The translations under genes and the position numbers were made by a program. 64,000 nucleotides of DNA from Proteles cristata cristata (Eukaryota; Chordata; Mammalia; Carnivora; Hyaenidae). Below the pieces are notes generated by a model. The model was not told where the DNA came from. It did not search any database and saw only the letters and a program-made list of their open reading frames with translations. Below, one piece after another: positions 1 through 11,305 of this stretch (its first letter is position 1; the number at the start of each line of letters is the position of its first letter). The stretch covers positions 558,001-622,000 of the forward strand of contig JAESUZ010003505.1 in NCBI GenBank assembly GCA_017311185.1, written 5' to 3'.

Positions 1-212
1 ATATACATTATATGCATATATTGTATATGTATATATAATAAAATATACATACGTACATATACACATATACATATATACATATGTATACATAATACATATA
101 CATATATATGTATACATATGGATATATATGTAATATATAATTATATATTATATATGGATGTATATGTAATATATAATTATATATTATATATGTATATATA
201 AAATACAAATAA
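1..212. repeat. AT-rich simple repeat with duplicated palindrome
   Basis: The first 212 bases are almost entirely alternating A/T with occasional C or G (ata, tac, tgt units). Bases 121-156 and 157-192 are near-identical 36-base tandem units. Each contains the perfect 20-base palindrome taatatataattatatatta (131-150 and 167-186). The open frames crossing this stretch are low-complexity translations (Tyr/Ile rich), not genes. Confidence 0.9.
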
Positions 213-1047
213 AGGAGAGGGAGGAGGAGGAAGAATGGGAAGAGGGAAGGAGACACCCCATGACGCCGTCTAGGCAGAAGCAGGCTCTCTAGGTGAGAAG
301 AAGAGGCTGAGTGAGACAAGCACCACGGGTTCCCTTCCTTCTTCTCCCGTCTGTCTTGTAGTCATTCGCCATAGTCACTGGGGCACTGGTGTCCAGTAGA
401 CACGTGGAACGCCCCAAAGGTGTCTGACCCAAATCCTCTGTTTCTGTGGAAGCCTAAAGATGCTGCATATCTTGTTCAAGGTCGTGTGCGTCCTTACTGT
501 GTCCCAGCTCGCATAGGCTGACAAAGCAGTGCTGGTTTTACAAGGGACACAAGGACCGCCTTACCTGTTTAGAGAAATAATGGCATTTGTTTTGTTTTGT
601 GTTTAGACATGAAATACCTATTCCTGTATTTAAATATCCCATGATTTGTTTTCTTACACTGAATAATGCCGATTCAGCTAAAGCTTTAGAAACAAAACTA
701 CACAGTGAAACAGATACGGCGTGAGGGAAGATGCCTGCTGCCAAGGAGCAGACGCTTGACTTCAGCTCTAGTTAATAGGCAGTGAGATCCTACGTGAGAA
801 GGAAATGGGAGGGACACAGCTCCCATTTAAATGTTCCAAGGATGCTCTCATGATAGGGCAGCCTTGGCGTCACAGTGGGCAAGAGGGCACAGAGCATCTC
901 AGGATGCCAAACACGGTATGACTGTCCCTCCCAATCTGCCCTCTGAAGATGTGCTAACTTGGATTTTCCTGAAATAAGAGGGAACTGCCATCACACACTG
1001 CCTTCTGAGTTGATGTTTCTCAAACTCCTCCTCCCAAACTTCTCATA
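213..1047. other. Non-repeat stretch, no gene seen
   Basis: Bases 213-255 form a purine-rich tract (aggag/aagg units) beside the AT repeat. The rest is ordinary unique-looking sequence with no convincing exon, RNA gene or transposon. Minus-strand frames of about 60-100 codons here have no recognisable domain. Confidence 0.5.
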
Positions 1048-1050
1048 ACC

Positions 1051-1220
1051 TATTTTTTTGAAGCAGAAGAAGAGCAGAGAGAGAGGGAGAGCAAGAATCC
1101 CAAGCAGGCTCTGTGCTGTCAGCACAGAGCTGGATGCAGCGCTGGAACTCATGAGCTGTGTGATCATGACTTGAGCCAGAATCAAGAGTCAGATGCTTAA
1201 CCAACTGAGCCACCCAAAAA
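1051..1220 (-). mobile_element. Feline-type tRNA-derived SINE, diverged
   Basis: On the plus strand this reads as the reverse complement of the SINE: GA-rich block, then 'cccaagcaggctctgtgctg', then the inverted tRNA-like head ending 'caactgagccaccc' near 1215. An approximate target duplication, 'acctatttt', lies at 1048-1056 and 1224-1232. Several substitutions and deletions suggest an older copy. Confidence 0.85.
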
Positions 1221-2739
1221 GTTACCTATTTTGTGAATCTGGTCCCTAAGCTGCCATTCCAGCACCATTGCTGGATAGAGACAGAGCCCCAGGCAATCAA
1301 CAAATTCCTAGCTCTCATGGCAGAGACTTGAAAGGCTGGCGACCAATTCCTACACAGGGAGGACTCTGCCACTGTCTGCCTGCATGAGTTGGTGGGTTGA
1401 TGGTTCATCAGGTGTGGTGTTTTCAGTTTCTCCATCCATTAGTTTGCATGAGGACAACATAGATGTTGGCTTCTCTTCGCCTATGTGTCTCGTCTACTTG
1501 GAATCCAACTCAGAGCTCTTTGTTGAGCTCTTCTGCCTGCACGGCCTCCCTTATCTCAGTGCTCCTCCACCGTGGCTCCAGCCGGCTGCCGTGAGGCCCA
1601 CGTCTGCCCCCCCCAACTGTTCAGTTTCAGCCTAGATGCAATGGGATAGGAGCTCTTCCCGACTCACAGAATTGACTCCTTTCCAGTATACATCACACTT
1701 CCTTCACCTATGTGTCTCCAGCCCTGTCTTTAGGCATCCCACAGACGGCATAAAAAATATAGACCATTAATTCTGTGTGTACCTTATTATAGAATTATAC
1801 AGTTAATTCTTAAGCACGTGATAATACCTCATTTCACCTATGTGATATTCTGTATACCATCTTAATTTTAATAGAAAATGTGTGGTACCTTGTAATGCCT
1901 GAGACTCTGGAGCCTAGGATACAACATATGTGCTCATGTGGCCATGTGTTAAATCATTCACGTAGAGGCAAAATTAAAGAAAATGATTGAAAATTAGTAT
2001 GTGCAGCTGGTTAACCCTCTTGGATAAATTAAACAATCATGAGGGATATTTACCTTAAACTGATCCTTGAGTTTATCGGTTGTAGAAGATGAGCGCTGGT
2101 GAGAATCCATGCAGGGGCATGTCACCACCATGTTAGTGGTGACAGAAATGAAAATTGCATGCTTCTATTTGTCACACCAGTATAATTCCCTTTAAGAATA
2201 AATAAGAAGCACGTTATATGTGAACAACTAGGTGGCACTGGTGTGTTATCCTTTCCTTCCCAGAAAAGTGAATTCAAAAATCATCTTCTGTATTCCAGTT
2301 CAGTGGTGTAACATGTGTATGATATGCAGCCGCATATTTCAGCAGTAATTTAGAAGAGGTTCATGAGTGAACTTGGAAGTGCTGTCAGTCTTTGGAGAGT
2401 GCTGACTGCTCTCTACCCTTCCGTTGGCATGTCCCAGATATGGACCTTGAATGCACTATTTTGTTTTCTTAACTTTCTAAAAAAGCTAATGTTCGTCTAA
2501 TGGAAGGAAAGATTTCTAATTAAAAGACAACAGTTTCTTTTGGAAATATGGGACTTGTAGGTTCCAGAATACTAAAAAGGGGTCCTTCTAGGCAATCTGT
2601 TACTATCAGAGGGGTGTGAGTGAGTGAAATTTCACAGCATAAAACCAGAGGTGTGCATTTAACTGCTTAGATTCTATAGAAGGCAAGAATTAAGTTTTGA
2701 ATGTAGATGTGCAAAATTAAGTAATTATGTAATATGCTT
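1221..2739. other. Non-repeat stretch, no gene seen
   Basis: Mostly unique-looking sequence. A C-run ('gcccccccc') occurs near 1606-1615. An 83-codon plus frame (1384-1635) and an overlapping minus frame were checked; neither has a domain or codon pattern that argues for a gene. Confidence 0.45.
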
Positions 2740-2945
2740 GTGTTAAGTCTTAAGGTGTCTCCCCCTGGTCTAAGTGCTTTGCATGTAATGGCTTTTTCAC
2801 CACAACAAACTTGGAAGGGGCATGGAGACTTCCCCGTTTTTGTAGATGAGGTTGCCAGTACTAACTTGCCCCAAATGTGCAGTTACCCTGGTGGGACAGA
2901 GTTTTAAATACAAGGTGATTGTCCTTTCTTAATCACTATGCTAAA
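2740..2945 (+). mobile_element. MIR SINE relic
   Basis: The order of short matches follows the MIR consensus: 'gtctaagtgctttgcatgta', then 'tttttgtagatgaggttgcc', 'cttgcccc', and finally 'aatcactatgcta'. This is the ancient mammal-wide tRNA-derived SINE. It is heavily decayed and its ends are approximate. Confidence 0.75.
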
Positions 2946-3449
2946 TTCCTTCTAAAAGAACCTTTTATAAACACTTCGTTAAATGGTCATATATGATACA
3001 GATATTTAAAGTACAAACTTAAGCTTGAAAGGGAAATTAGAAGAATAGGGCACTTATATTAACATGACAGATGATCAGTAACTTGACATCATAGATATAG
3101 AATTACATTTACTTGCATGAAATTTAAATATATTAGTGTGAGACACATCAAGAAGTATATCAAGGCACCTTTGAACTGGCTTATTTAAAATCTGAATACT
3201 TAGGGGAAACTAGCAGTCATATCCCCAGATAATGATGTAGAAATGCATTTCTTTGAATTTTTTTTCTCTCCTACATTTTCATCAGTAGGATCCTTCACAC
3301 ATAATCTTTTATATCTTGAACAACTTTTCTTAAAAGTTAAGCACAGACATTTAACAAGTATTTTAACATTCATTGGACCTTTGTTGAACACTTAACGATA
3401 AGCCAAGAACTGCAGAATGAGAAGTATCAGAAGCGAAGAGAACGTGGCT

Positions 3450-3995
3450 GTTATTAGTTTTCCCTTGCTACATAACACAATTACCACACCTTTTAATGGC
3501 ATGGACACAGTGCCTATGTACTTGCTCACAGATCTGTATGTCACTTATCCAGAACTTTGGGTCCTGTGCCTAGGGTCTTATAAATCAAACTCAAGATTTT
3601 GACTATCCTGGCCTCTTACCTGAGCTCTGAAGTAGAATCATTCAATCAGATTGCCAAGGGAAAACAATTTTTTTATGGTCGTAAGACTACGGTCTCCATG
3701 TTCTTGCTGGCTATTGATTAAGGGTTGGTACGAACTTTTACAGATGGACAGATTCTTGGATGGTGGCCCCCTTGATCTTTAGTTTTGCCTCCATCTTCAA
3801 AGCTCACAGTGGCGTGTCACATCTTTCTCATTCTTTGAATCTGCCTGGTTTTCTATTGTGCTTTCCTCTTCTACCTTTTAAAGGACATATGCAATTATTC
3901 ACAGTGTGGCTGCTATAATTTCTACATTTTTAAAGCCCACTAACCAAAGAGTTTCATTATAGCTTCAAAATCCCTGCAGTACCTAGATGAGAGCC
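3450..3995. mobile_element. Decayed LTR-like interspersed repeat
   Basis: Starts with 'ttattagttttcccttgcta' followed by 'cataacacaattaccacacc'. This resembles the widespread mammalian repeat edge 'tattgctgcataacaaatta'. The rest is weakly similar and blocky, with 'ttcttgctggctattgatta' in the middle. Family and far boundary are uncertain. A degraded ERVL-type LTR is my guess. Confidence 0.4.
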
Positions 3996-4179
3996 TGACT
4001 GACTAACCAGGAGACACAAATCTTAGGGAGTCTTCTTTAGAACTCTACCTACCAAATAGCTTACACCATCAGGGAGCACCTTTTGTTTATCTTAAGTGTC
4101 CTCGTCAGTGGGCTGACTTTTTCTAATGTGAAGGTGAATGTTAACATGGATAATAAACTTAGAGATTAATCAAACCAAA

Positions 4180-4390
4180 ATATAATAATAACCGGCATAA
4201 ATTAAGTGCATTAAATATGCCTACTGCCTTAAGTCCATTTTCTCCTTTGATCCTCATACAACTCTCCAAGTATAAAGATGAGTTTCATAGACTTTCAGTG
4301 ACTTGCTAACATCAGACAACCAGTAAATGAGAGAACCTAACTTCAAGACAAGAACTATATGAATATAGTGTCTGTGCTTTTCACAGCACA
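4180..4390 (+). mobile_element. MIR SINE relic
   Basis: Recognised from 'ttctcctttgatcctcatac', 'tataaagatgagtttcatag', 'agtgacttgctaacatcaga' and the following 'ccagtaaatgagagaacc'. These follow the MIR order (Pol III SINE core, then 3' part) on the plus strand, with much divergence. Confidence 0.65.
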
Positions 4391-5284
4391 GCATGAAGGA
4401 AAAGGGATCTAAGAGTCTTGTCCTTGAGAAGAAAGTTAAGCTTCAAGCAGAAAGATTAAATGAAACTTGTTATGCAACATCAATATGATTAATGATTCAT
4501 TACAGATAGCACAAAAGATTTTATATGTTTGTACCTATAGTACTGTGTCCATTTTTATCACATTAGTCAAGGAAGTTATATGTGTGTGTGTGCATTTGAA
4601 ACAATGTATATGAAACTGTGTATGTGTGTGTGTACTATATAATAAATATATAACATAATAAACATGTTCATTAACATATATTACACATCTTAATTAAGCC
4701 ATATTTTATACATATATCATAATTAACATGTCAGAGATGATAAAAGGTATTAAATAATGACTACTGAGATGGACTTTATCAAGAATGGAGAAACTTGAGG
4801 ACTACCTAAAACATTAACTGTGAATATAGTCACCGTATATTTTTATTCTGTTTTTAAACACCATATTAAAAAGTACTATTCAAAGTTGGGGCATCCTATT
4901 CGGAGCACATTTTATAAGAAAGCAGCATCTGGACAGTTACTAACAAACTTTTGGATCAAGTCTTCTCCTGCTGATGGATAAAAGTGTCTTGTGGAAATTA
5001 TGAAGTATAGAACCACATATGCCCAAAGAAGCCTTTAGACTAATATCAGTGAACTGAATCCTACCCCTCTGGGTACAATTCTTAAAACTACTGATGTGGA
5101 GAAGAGCCAAAAAGGAATGGACTTGGAGAAATCTAGTGGCGGGGGGTAGGGATTTGGGCTCTGAGAGACATAGGAGTATGGGTCAAGAAATGACTCTTGC
5201 CGTTTTTCATACTACCGTTCATGAAGCACACATGTGGGCTAGTCCCATGAGTGTCATGATAGTTCCAAAACATTTGGCAATTTG
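4391..5284. other. Unique stretch with short TG repeat
   Basis: Contains TG-rich simple sequence at 4580-4635 (two short TG runs separated by 40 bases) and AT-rich sequence to about 4740. No exon or transposon was recognised. A 63-codon plus frame (5094-5285) shows nothing familiar. Confidence 0.45.
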
Positions 5285-5412
5285 AAAATGTATACAATCT
5301 GCATTTTAGACCTGAAGAAACTTGGAATCAAGGAACTTTCTCAAGCTTCATAGCATCTCAGGGCCAAGCTGGGATTTGGGCTCTGGCAGTGTAATTGTGT
5401 CTTTCATAGTTG
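5285..5412 (+). mobile_element. MIR SINE relic
   Basis: The run 'gcattttagacctgaagaaa', 'ggaactttctcaagcttcat', 'gccaagctgggatttgggct' matches the MIR core ('cattttacagatgaggaaac ... ttgcccaaggtcac ... gagctgggattcgaac') in order. The overlapping 74-codon frame at 5322-5546 is explained by this repeat. Confidence 0.75.
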
Positions 5413-6379
5413 TTTTTCTCTCTCCTGTGCCATTGGGTCTCCCGGGGGCTGAGCTCTGTACAGAAACATCTGACAACCTGTATGTGCTCTGTGCTTTATG
5501 TGAGACTCACTTAGGACACGCATGGGGCCTTGTCTTCCTCTTCTAGCATCACTACTTTTAAATGAACCCAGCCAGATGTGGTGTGCAGCCCCGGTTTGGT
5601 GGCAGCTGTGAACAGGGTCAATACCTGATGTCGAATAATTGTGTGTCTGAGTGAGACCAAGAAATCAAACTGATGATTTTGTTCTTGGTGACACAAGGTG
5701 CCTCCCTAACTGATTAAGTCCTCTGAAGTGATGAAAAATCTTTGTTACACGTTTTGACTGGTAGTAGAAATAGTGGGCTGGAAAGTTTTTTCTCGTACGG
5801 ATCCCAAATCCACATCTGGGGTTTGAAAGGAACTTGTTCAGAAAATTGTGTGTAAGATGTAGAAAAACATTCTCATGTGGGACCCAGCAGGTATGGTAGA
5901 CTGGCAACCCAAATTTCGCAGAGAAGCAAAAAATAAAATAAAATAAAATAATAAGAATAAGAATAAAATAAAATAAAGTGAAAATTAAAAAAAATTAAAA
6001 ATTCACTGCTAAGTAAAAGAAAGTTATCTACTGGTTAGAGACAGTCTTAAAAAAATTAACTATAAATTATTGCTGAGGAACTAATCGTTCTGTAGTTTAA
6101 TGAACTTCTGGTGTAATGGTCTCCGTAAAGAAATCTTTGTACTTTTATTTTCTGAAAGTGTTTGCCATCAGCAATACGAAGTTATAAAGAAAAGAACAAA
6201 ATGCTAAATGTAGTTTAAAAGCTTTAAAGCACCAAGAAGGAGAAAATTAAAGGCGTGAAGTGCTGATTAACAGTCATGTTTGGCAGCATTTTATTTTATT
6301 TTATTTTTTTGCCACTATCTACTTATGATGGCCTCTGGGAACCTTTTCATAATTCAGTGAGCTCTTTAAAGATGAATTT
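5413..6379. other. Unique stretch with AAATA repeat
   Basis: An (AAATA)n-like simple repeat spans about 5925-5978 and a short ttttatttta run lies near 6288-6307. Two minus-strand frames (5511-5907) overlap each other but have no domain. Otherwise nothing was recognised. Confidence 0.5.
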
Positions 6380-7450
6380 TGGTGAGTGTAGCAAATTCAG
6401 GGGGAGGATCTGGAGACGAAGGCTCAGGACAATACGTGTCTGTATTAAAGGGCTACCTCTGGCCCCTGTTACAGAGGAATCGAGGAAACATGCATTTGGC
6501 TAGAGTGCTGGAGAAGGTTCCAGCAAAGCAGCTGGAGAAGGACTGTCACTATGGCAACCACAGGCCAACACCACAGTCGTCTGTACTTTCTTCTGTAAGA
6601 ATGTTACTGTTCCCTCAATTTTTATTTTATACGAAAAGAAAAGTTTCTCACTGTATTCACAACATGTCTGGCACTACCTGCCTGGAGATAGTCCTGCCCC
6701 CCACCCCCCCCAGGTTAAAGGGTCAGTCCCATAAGACTGCCCCCATTTCAGATACCAGCTGCAAGTCTAGGGGGGCCTGTGATACTTTGACCAACCAGGT
6801 ATAAATCTAGATTTCCAATGTGTGCCTCAGGTCCAGATGTTGCTAGTTGGGCTCACTCAGGAAAGCCCTCTACTCAACTGTCCTCGGGTTATTGTGAGGG
6901 AGACAACTCAGGATCAGTCCAACGGGAGAGTGGCTTAGAGCAAGGGGGAGGGGGAGGGCGTGGAGTTTCCGTGCCTTCCCTGGTCTTATCCCCTCAATAT
7001 TTCCATGTGGTTCCTACCTCAGATACTCTCTGAACCCTGTTGTCTGCTGGGTTTTATGGAGGTTTCGTACAAGAAGAATTGATGAAATCACCAGCAGTGG
7101 GCGTTTCAATCAATCAAGCCCACTTCTCTGGGAGGGGGGTTGGGCATTCCTCTGGCAACCAGCCCCTGTCTTCACAGAGTCACCCCATTAGCAGAAACTC
7201 AGTAAGGCTTCTAACGGGCTTATTGTGAATAACAAATGATGGTCCTCTAACTTTTCTGAGGGAATTCCAACTGTTTTAGAAGCTCCGTGCTAGAAACCAA
7301 GAACTAATATTCTTGGAATATTATAACAAGAGATCATACCCCACCCCCATCACTTAGGAAGTTACATGAGTTTTAAAAGCTCTGTGCCAGAAACTTGGAG
7401 TCGATGCCAACTGTATATTTTCTATTGTATGTACTATACAATTGCCATAT
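6380..7450. mobile_element. Unassigned GC-rich LTR-like repeat
   Basis: About 1 kb of GC-richer sequence with C and G runs (near 6700 and 6945), ending in a block I recall from a widespread mammalian LTR-like repeat: 'tcacttaggaagttacatga' then 'ttttaaaagctctgtgccag'. That motif occurs twice in tandem: 'ttttagaagctccgtgctag' near 7276 and the second copy near 7373. Overlapping frames of 141, 71 and 62 codons on the plus strand are open but lack conserved domains. The family is not assigned. The start is set where the composition changes. Confidence 0.4.
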
Positions 7451-7475
7451 ATGTATTAATTTGAATATTGAAATT

Positions 7476-7693
7476 ATTTTTTTCAATTTTTTTTTAACAT
7501 TCATTTATTATTGAGAAACAGAGAGATACAGAGCGTGAGCATGGGAGGGGCAGTGAGAGAAGGAGACACAGAATTCGAAGCAGGCTCTGAGCTGTCAGCA
7601 CAGAGCCCGATATGGGGCTTGAACCCACAAGTAGTGAGACCACCACCTGAGCCGAAGTCTGACGCTCAACCGACTGAGCCACCCAGGCGCTTC
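7476..7693 (-). mobile_element. Feline-type SINE with perfect target duplication
   Basis: Full-length reverse-oriented SINE ending 'ccgactgagccacccaggcg'. A perfect 14-base target-site duplication, tgaatattgaaatt, flanks it at 7462-7475 and 7694-7707, so both ends are well fixed. The frames of about 62 codons on both strands lie wholly in the SINE. Confidence 0.95.
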
Positions 7694-7707
7694 TGAATAT
7701 TGAAATT

Positions 7708-8455
7708 CTCTAAGTCAGTGGCTTCATTTTTTAGAACATTTTTAGTTTCATAGAAAAATGAACAGTATAGAGTTCTCACAGAGAAAAGTATGTCCCCACA
7801 GTTTCTGTGATTATGAACATGTTACAGTGATAGAGTGCATTTGTTATGATTGATGAATCGATTTGATAAATGCTTATTAACAGAAGTCTCAGGTTTCTGT
7901 TCCACATTCTGCATCTACCATTATGGTATCACACGGAATAATTTCATTGACCTAAAAGTTCCCCGTGCCTGCTGCTTCCGTCCCAATCCCTGGCGACCAC
8001 TGACCTTTTTCCTTTTTATAGTTTCTCCTTTTCCAGAATGTTCTATGGATGGGATGATACAGTGTGTAGCCTTTCCAGACTGATTTCTTTCACTAGCTAT
8101 GTGCATTTGAGCTTCTTCCATGCTTCATAGCTCTTTTCTCTTGAGGGCTAAATAATATTTCAGTACCTGATATGCCACAATTTATTTATCCATTCACCTA
8201 TATTGATGGATAGCCTGGTCGCTTCTAACCTGGGGCTATGGTGAATAAAGCTACTATAAACAGTTATGTCCAAGTTTCTAGGCAGACTTATGTTTTCACC
8301 TAATTTGAGTAAACACCTAGAAGGACAGTGGCTGAATTGTATAGTACAGCTGTGTTAAACTTCATAAGAAACAAGCAGACTATCTTCCAAAGTGGCTATA
8401 CCATGGTGTATCCCTACCAGCACCGAACGAGAGTTCTTGCTCTTTCTTTTTGATA
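7708..8455 (-). mobile_element. Old L1 (L1M-type) 3' fragment
   Basis: Reads as the reverse complement of an old L1 tail: 'accactgacctttttccttt', 'tctatggatgggatgataca', 'ccacaatttatttatccatt', 'tatggtgaataaagctacta', 'gagtaaacacctagaaggac', 'cttccaaagtggctatacca'. The last marks the conserved end of ORF2. Divergence is high. The 77-codon frame at 7850-8083 is a by-product. Confidence 0.7.
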
Positions 8456-9469
8456 ATGACCAATGGGAGCGGACTCTGCCTGTTGGAAGGTTTAGTCACG
8501 TGATTGGCATGAATAGGGAAAAAATAGTTTTTACAAATACTCATTACTTTATACGTTGTAGCAGATGTGATAATCAGTGTCTAAAGATGACAACGGCATT
8601 GTTTTTCTTTTCCATGCCCAGAGACTCTTATTTTGGAAAACATTGACAACCAATTAATCAGAATAATAATAATTGAAGCATCAAAATATTTAGCAGTTAA
8701 ATATTTATTTCAGATTTTAAACATGTTAGCTTGCATAACACAAGTGATTTGACCAGTATATGCAGTATTGTAGATAAAGTATCTGAGTGCCGTATAGACC
8801 CTTAATTCATTTGAGTGGCATACCCTTGTGGCAAAGAAGATGGACTTGAGACATTTATGAATTAGAAGAGTCACTAAAACTTCAGCTGTATCCTCTCTAA
8901 AGTAGTTGTAGGAATATACTGCGCTGACGCATTGGAGGAGTCTGGAAATCATGAAACGACAGAATGTTCTGGTGGAGAATGAGAACTCTTTTTGGTCTAG
9001 ACATTACTGTTCTTAAATGACTACACTGTGGAGAGTCCTGATGTGAGTCTCACAAGTTTGAGTTCTATTTATTTGTTCATGGCAATCTACTGAGAGTTTT
9101 TAAAGGGTTGTTCATGGAATGGGACCTAATCGAAGTTTTACTCTAAGATTATTTGAGAATGCACTCAAGAAAATTTTTGAAAGAAAAATTCAGTATGGCT
9201 TTGGGAACTCTTCAGACTGCTGGTTGTTATTCCCTCTTGTGAATCAGAAAGAAGGCTCCTTCCCTCAAGGCCATTCACTACCATCTTGCAGAGAATCTCT
9301 GATGACTTAAGATATGGCTGGCACTCCCACAGTGTTACGCAGTGTGCAACAGCGTGACTGTACACAGGTGTCCTCCCCTTAATATTTTGTTATTTCTTCT
9401 GTAGTTTCATGAAACAGGCCTTAATCAAGGTTCTAATTTTTCATTTTCTCTTTTGAACCAAATCTTCCT
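8456..9469. other. Unique stretch, no gene seen
   Basis: No transposon, RNA gene or exon recognised. Plus frame 8392-8646 (84 codons) begins inside the preceding L1 relic and carries no domain. Frames at 8710-8952 and 9119-9365 are likewise unremarkable. Confidence 0.4.
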
Positions 9470-10025
9470 CTACTTCCCCTGATTTAACTGCTCTCAATGC
9501 AGATTAAGACAAAATCTTCACCTCTGTTCTTATCTCTCCCTCCTCCGTCCTGCCCTTACACACCTTGGAGCTCTATTCAGCATATTGGATTTGCCTACCT
9601 GATATTTTAATTGTTTTCAAACAAAACTAATCTAAAATTGAAGTCATTACCTCCCAAGGCCCAAATAGCTTTTCCTAGTTCCTCTGCCCCTTTTATTTAT
9701 TTATTTATTTATTTTTTTGACAGAGAGAGAGAGAGAGAGAGCGAGCGAGCAAGCACACGCACAAGCACTGGGGGGCAGGGGAGAGAATGAGAGAATCTTA
9801 AGCAGGCTCCATGCCCAGCACTGAGCCCCATGATGCAAGATTCAGTCTCACAATCATTGCAACATGATCTGAGCTGAAATCAAGAGCCAGATGCTTAAAT
9901 GACTGAGCCACCCAGGCACCCCTACTCTGTTCCTATTAACAACATCCTTTCCACCCAGCCTCCCAGGTTTCAGGCAAAAGAGTTCAAAGGTTCCTCTCCT
10001 TCTCTTCTTGCATTCAGCCTCATAG
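9470..10025 (+). mobile_element. L2 LINE relic interrupted by a SINE
   Basis: Plus-strand L2-like sequence. Before the SINE it includes 'ctaatctaaaattgaagtca' and 'cctcccaaggcccaaatagc'. After it comes 'acagcctcc'-like text: 'cacccagcctcccaggtttc', then 'gttcctctccttctcttctt'. The two parts follow the order of the L2 coding-to-3' region. The SINE at 9691-9922 landed inside. The left boundary is vague. Confidence 0.45.
9691..9922 (-). mobile_element. Older feline/carnivore SINE inside L2
   Basis: Reverse-oriented copy. It starts with a T-rich (ttta)n tail and a GA run, and ends 'gactgagccacccaggcacc'. The middle reads 'ccatgcccagcactgagccc', a variant shared with the copy at 58654 and unlike most others here, suggesting an older subfamily. 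No clean target duplication is visible. Confidence 0.85.
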
Positions 10026-10604
10026 TTTAGGTGTGTGCAAATTGTGCACTGTTAACATCTAAGAGGCAATGGTTATATCATAGGTATTATAGATTTGTGT
10101 AATTATTAATTTTCTGGAAGAGGACATTTTTATGGACAGCTATGCTTTCACTGGCATAAAGATCTTAGAGATAACATTGCAAGGGGGAAGTGGGTGGATT
10201 CTAAGTAAGTGGAGGCATCAGATTTATAGTCTGTGCCTCACATGTCTGTTAGACAATAAGTCAGATCTACAGCTATGAAAGAGGTAAGATCTGAGTTTGG
10301 TAACGCTTTTTTTTTAATGATTTGAACACCTACACAGAATAAAGCTACTGAACATGTAAAGGTCAGGGATAGACGCAAGACATGATAGAATAATGTGAAT
10401 TTATTATATATGCATTAATCACATTTTATAGTGCTGAACACAGTATAATATATATTGAATCTAATCCTGGTTTGCAGTTTAGCCATTTCACGTAAAATAC
10501 TCTGACAACTATTCTCAAGGTCAAAATAGTACTTAGAGCCCAGGATGATGGGTCATTGAGGAGTTGGTCATAGCCTCCCTCTCCACCCCCCCCCCCACCA
10601 CGTT
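10026..10604. other. Unique stretch, no gene seen
   Basis: AT-rich unique-looking sequence ending in a run of 11 C residues near 10586-10596. No exon, RNA gene or transposon recognised. Confidence 0.4.
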
Positions 10605-10639
10605 TCGCTCAACTATTTGCATTTTGCAAAAAGTTTGCT

Positions 10640-10930
10640 GGAGGACAGAGCAAAAAGGCGTTTTGGCTCTTCAGTGTTTCGAATCAACATTGTAAATGAC
10701 AACTAGCACCGTCTCAGCACACGAGGCTGATTGCGCTGACACTGACATCACCGACATTCACAAGATGCAAAATGTCGCCGTGCTCACACCATTAGTTCTT
10801 ATCCACGGTGTCCAGGGAAGGAATTCTGTGCGGATTGATTTCGAGTAGCAGGTGTTGCCGGTCGCTGCTGCATCACCGGAAGCACTGATGGTGTCCCGTT
10901 GCAGAAGCCGACCTCGCCACAACAGCAGGG
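10640..10930. promoter_or_regulatory. Small CpG-rich patch, possible regulatory element
   Basis: By direct count there are 17 CG dinucleotides between 10659 and 10916 (about 258 bases), close to the number expected from base composition. Most of this window is strongly CpG-poor. No SINE or other known repeat explains it. It could be a short CpG island, an enhancer kept unmethylated, or a fairly recent insertion. The overlapping frames (127 codons plus; about 60 codons minus) have no recognised domain. The regulatory role is inference from composition only. Confidence 0.3.
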
Positions 10931-11169
10931 GTGTAAACACTGGTTCTTCAGTGTGTCAGCAAATGGAATTGTCTGACATAGGGCCAAGAATGTCAGCTGA
11001 GGTGCTCGGAGTTTCAGACATCCTAAGGATGGTAGTTACTATTTGCATTAACCAACAGTATTTCCTACCCTTATATGTCTGGGCCTCTGTCATAATTCTC
11101 ATCGTACTTGCATATTACTTCGTGTTTGCGAAAGCTGTCAAAAGCAGCCCCACCTTTCACTTTAGAACA

Positions 11170-11305
11170 GCACCACGTGGACATGGCACATGGTGTTATC
11201 CCCATTTTACAGAAGGGATGACTTTCACCAAGTGAGAGGAGATTGTGGAAGCATGGTTAGTGACTGAGAACTACATACAGATTTTTGCCCTATCCCTGTA
11301 CCCTT
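11170..11305 (+). mobile_element. Probable MIR SINE relic
   Basis: The core is 'tgttatccccattttacaga' followed by 'agggatgactttcaccaagt', which fits MIR ('ttatccccattttacagatg ... aactgaggc'). It is short and decayed. Flanks add little. Confidence 0.45.

Noticed and set aside
6379..6804. 141-codon open frame, the second longest here
   Set aside because: Lies in an LTR-like repeat, overlaps another frame, and shows no conserved motif.
10852..11235. 127-codon open frame on the plus strand
   Set aside because: No recognised domain, no splice or promoter context, and its 3' part runs into a MIR relic. Kept only as part of the CpG-rich patch observation.
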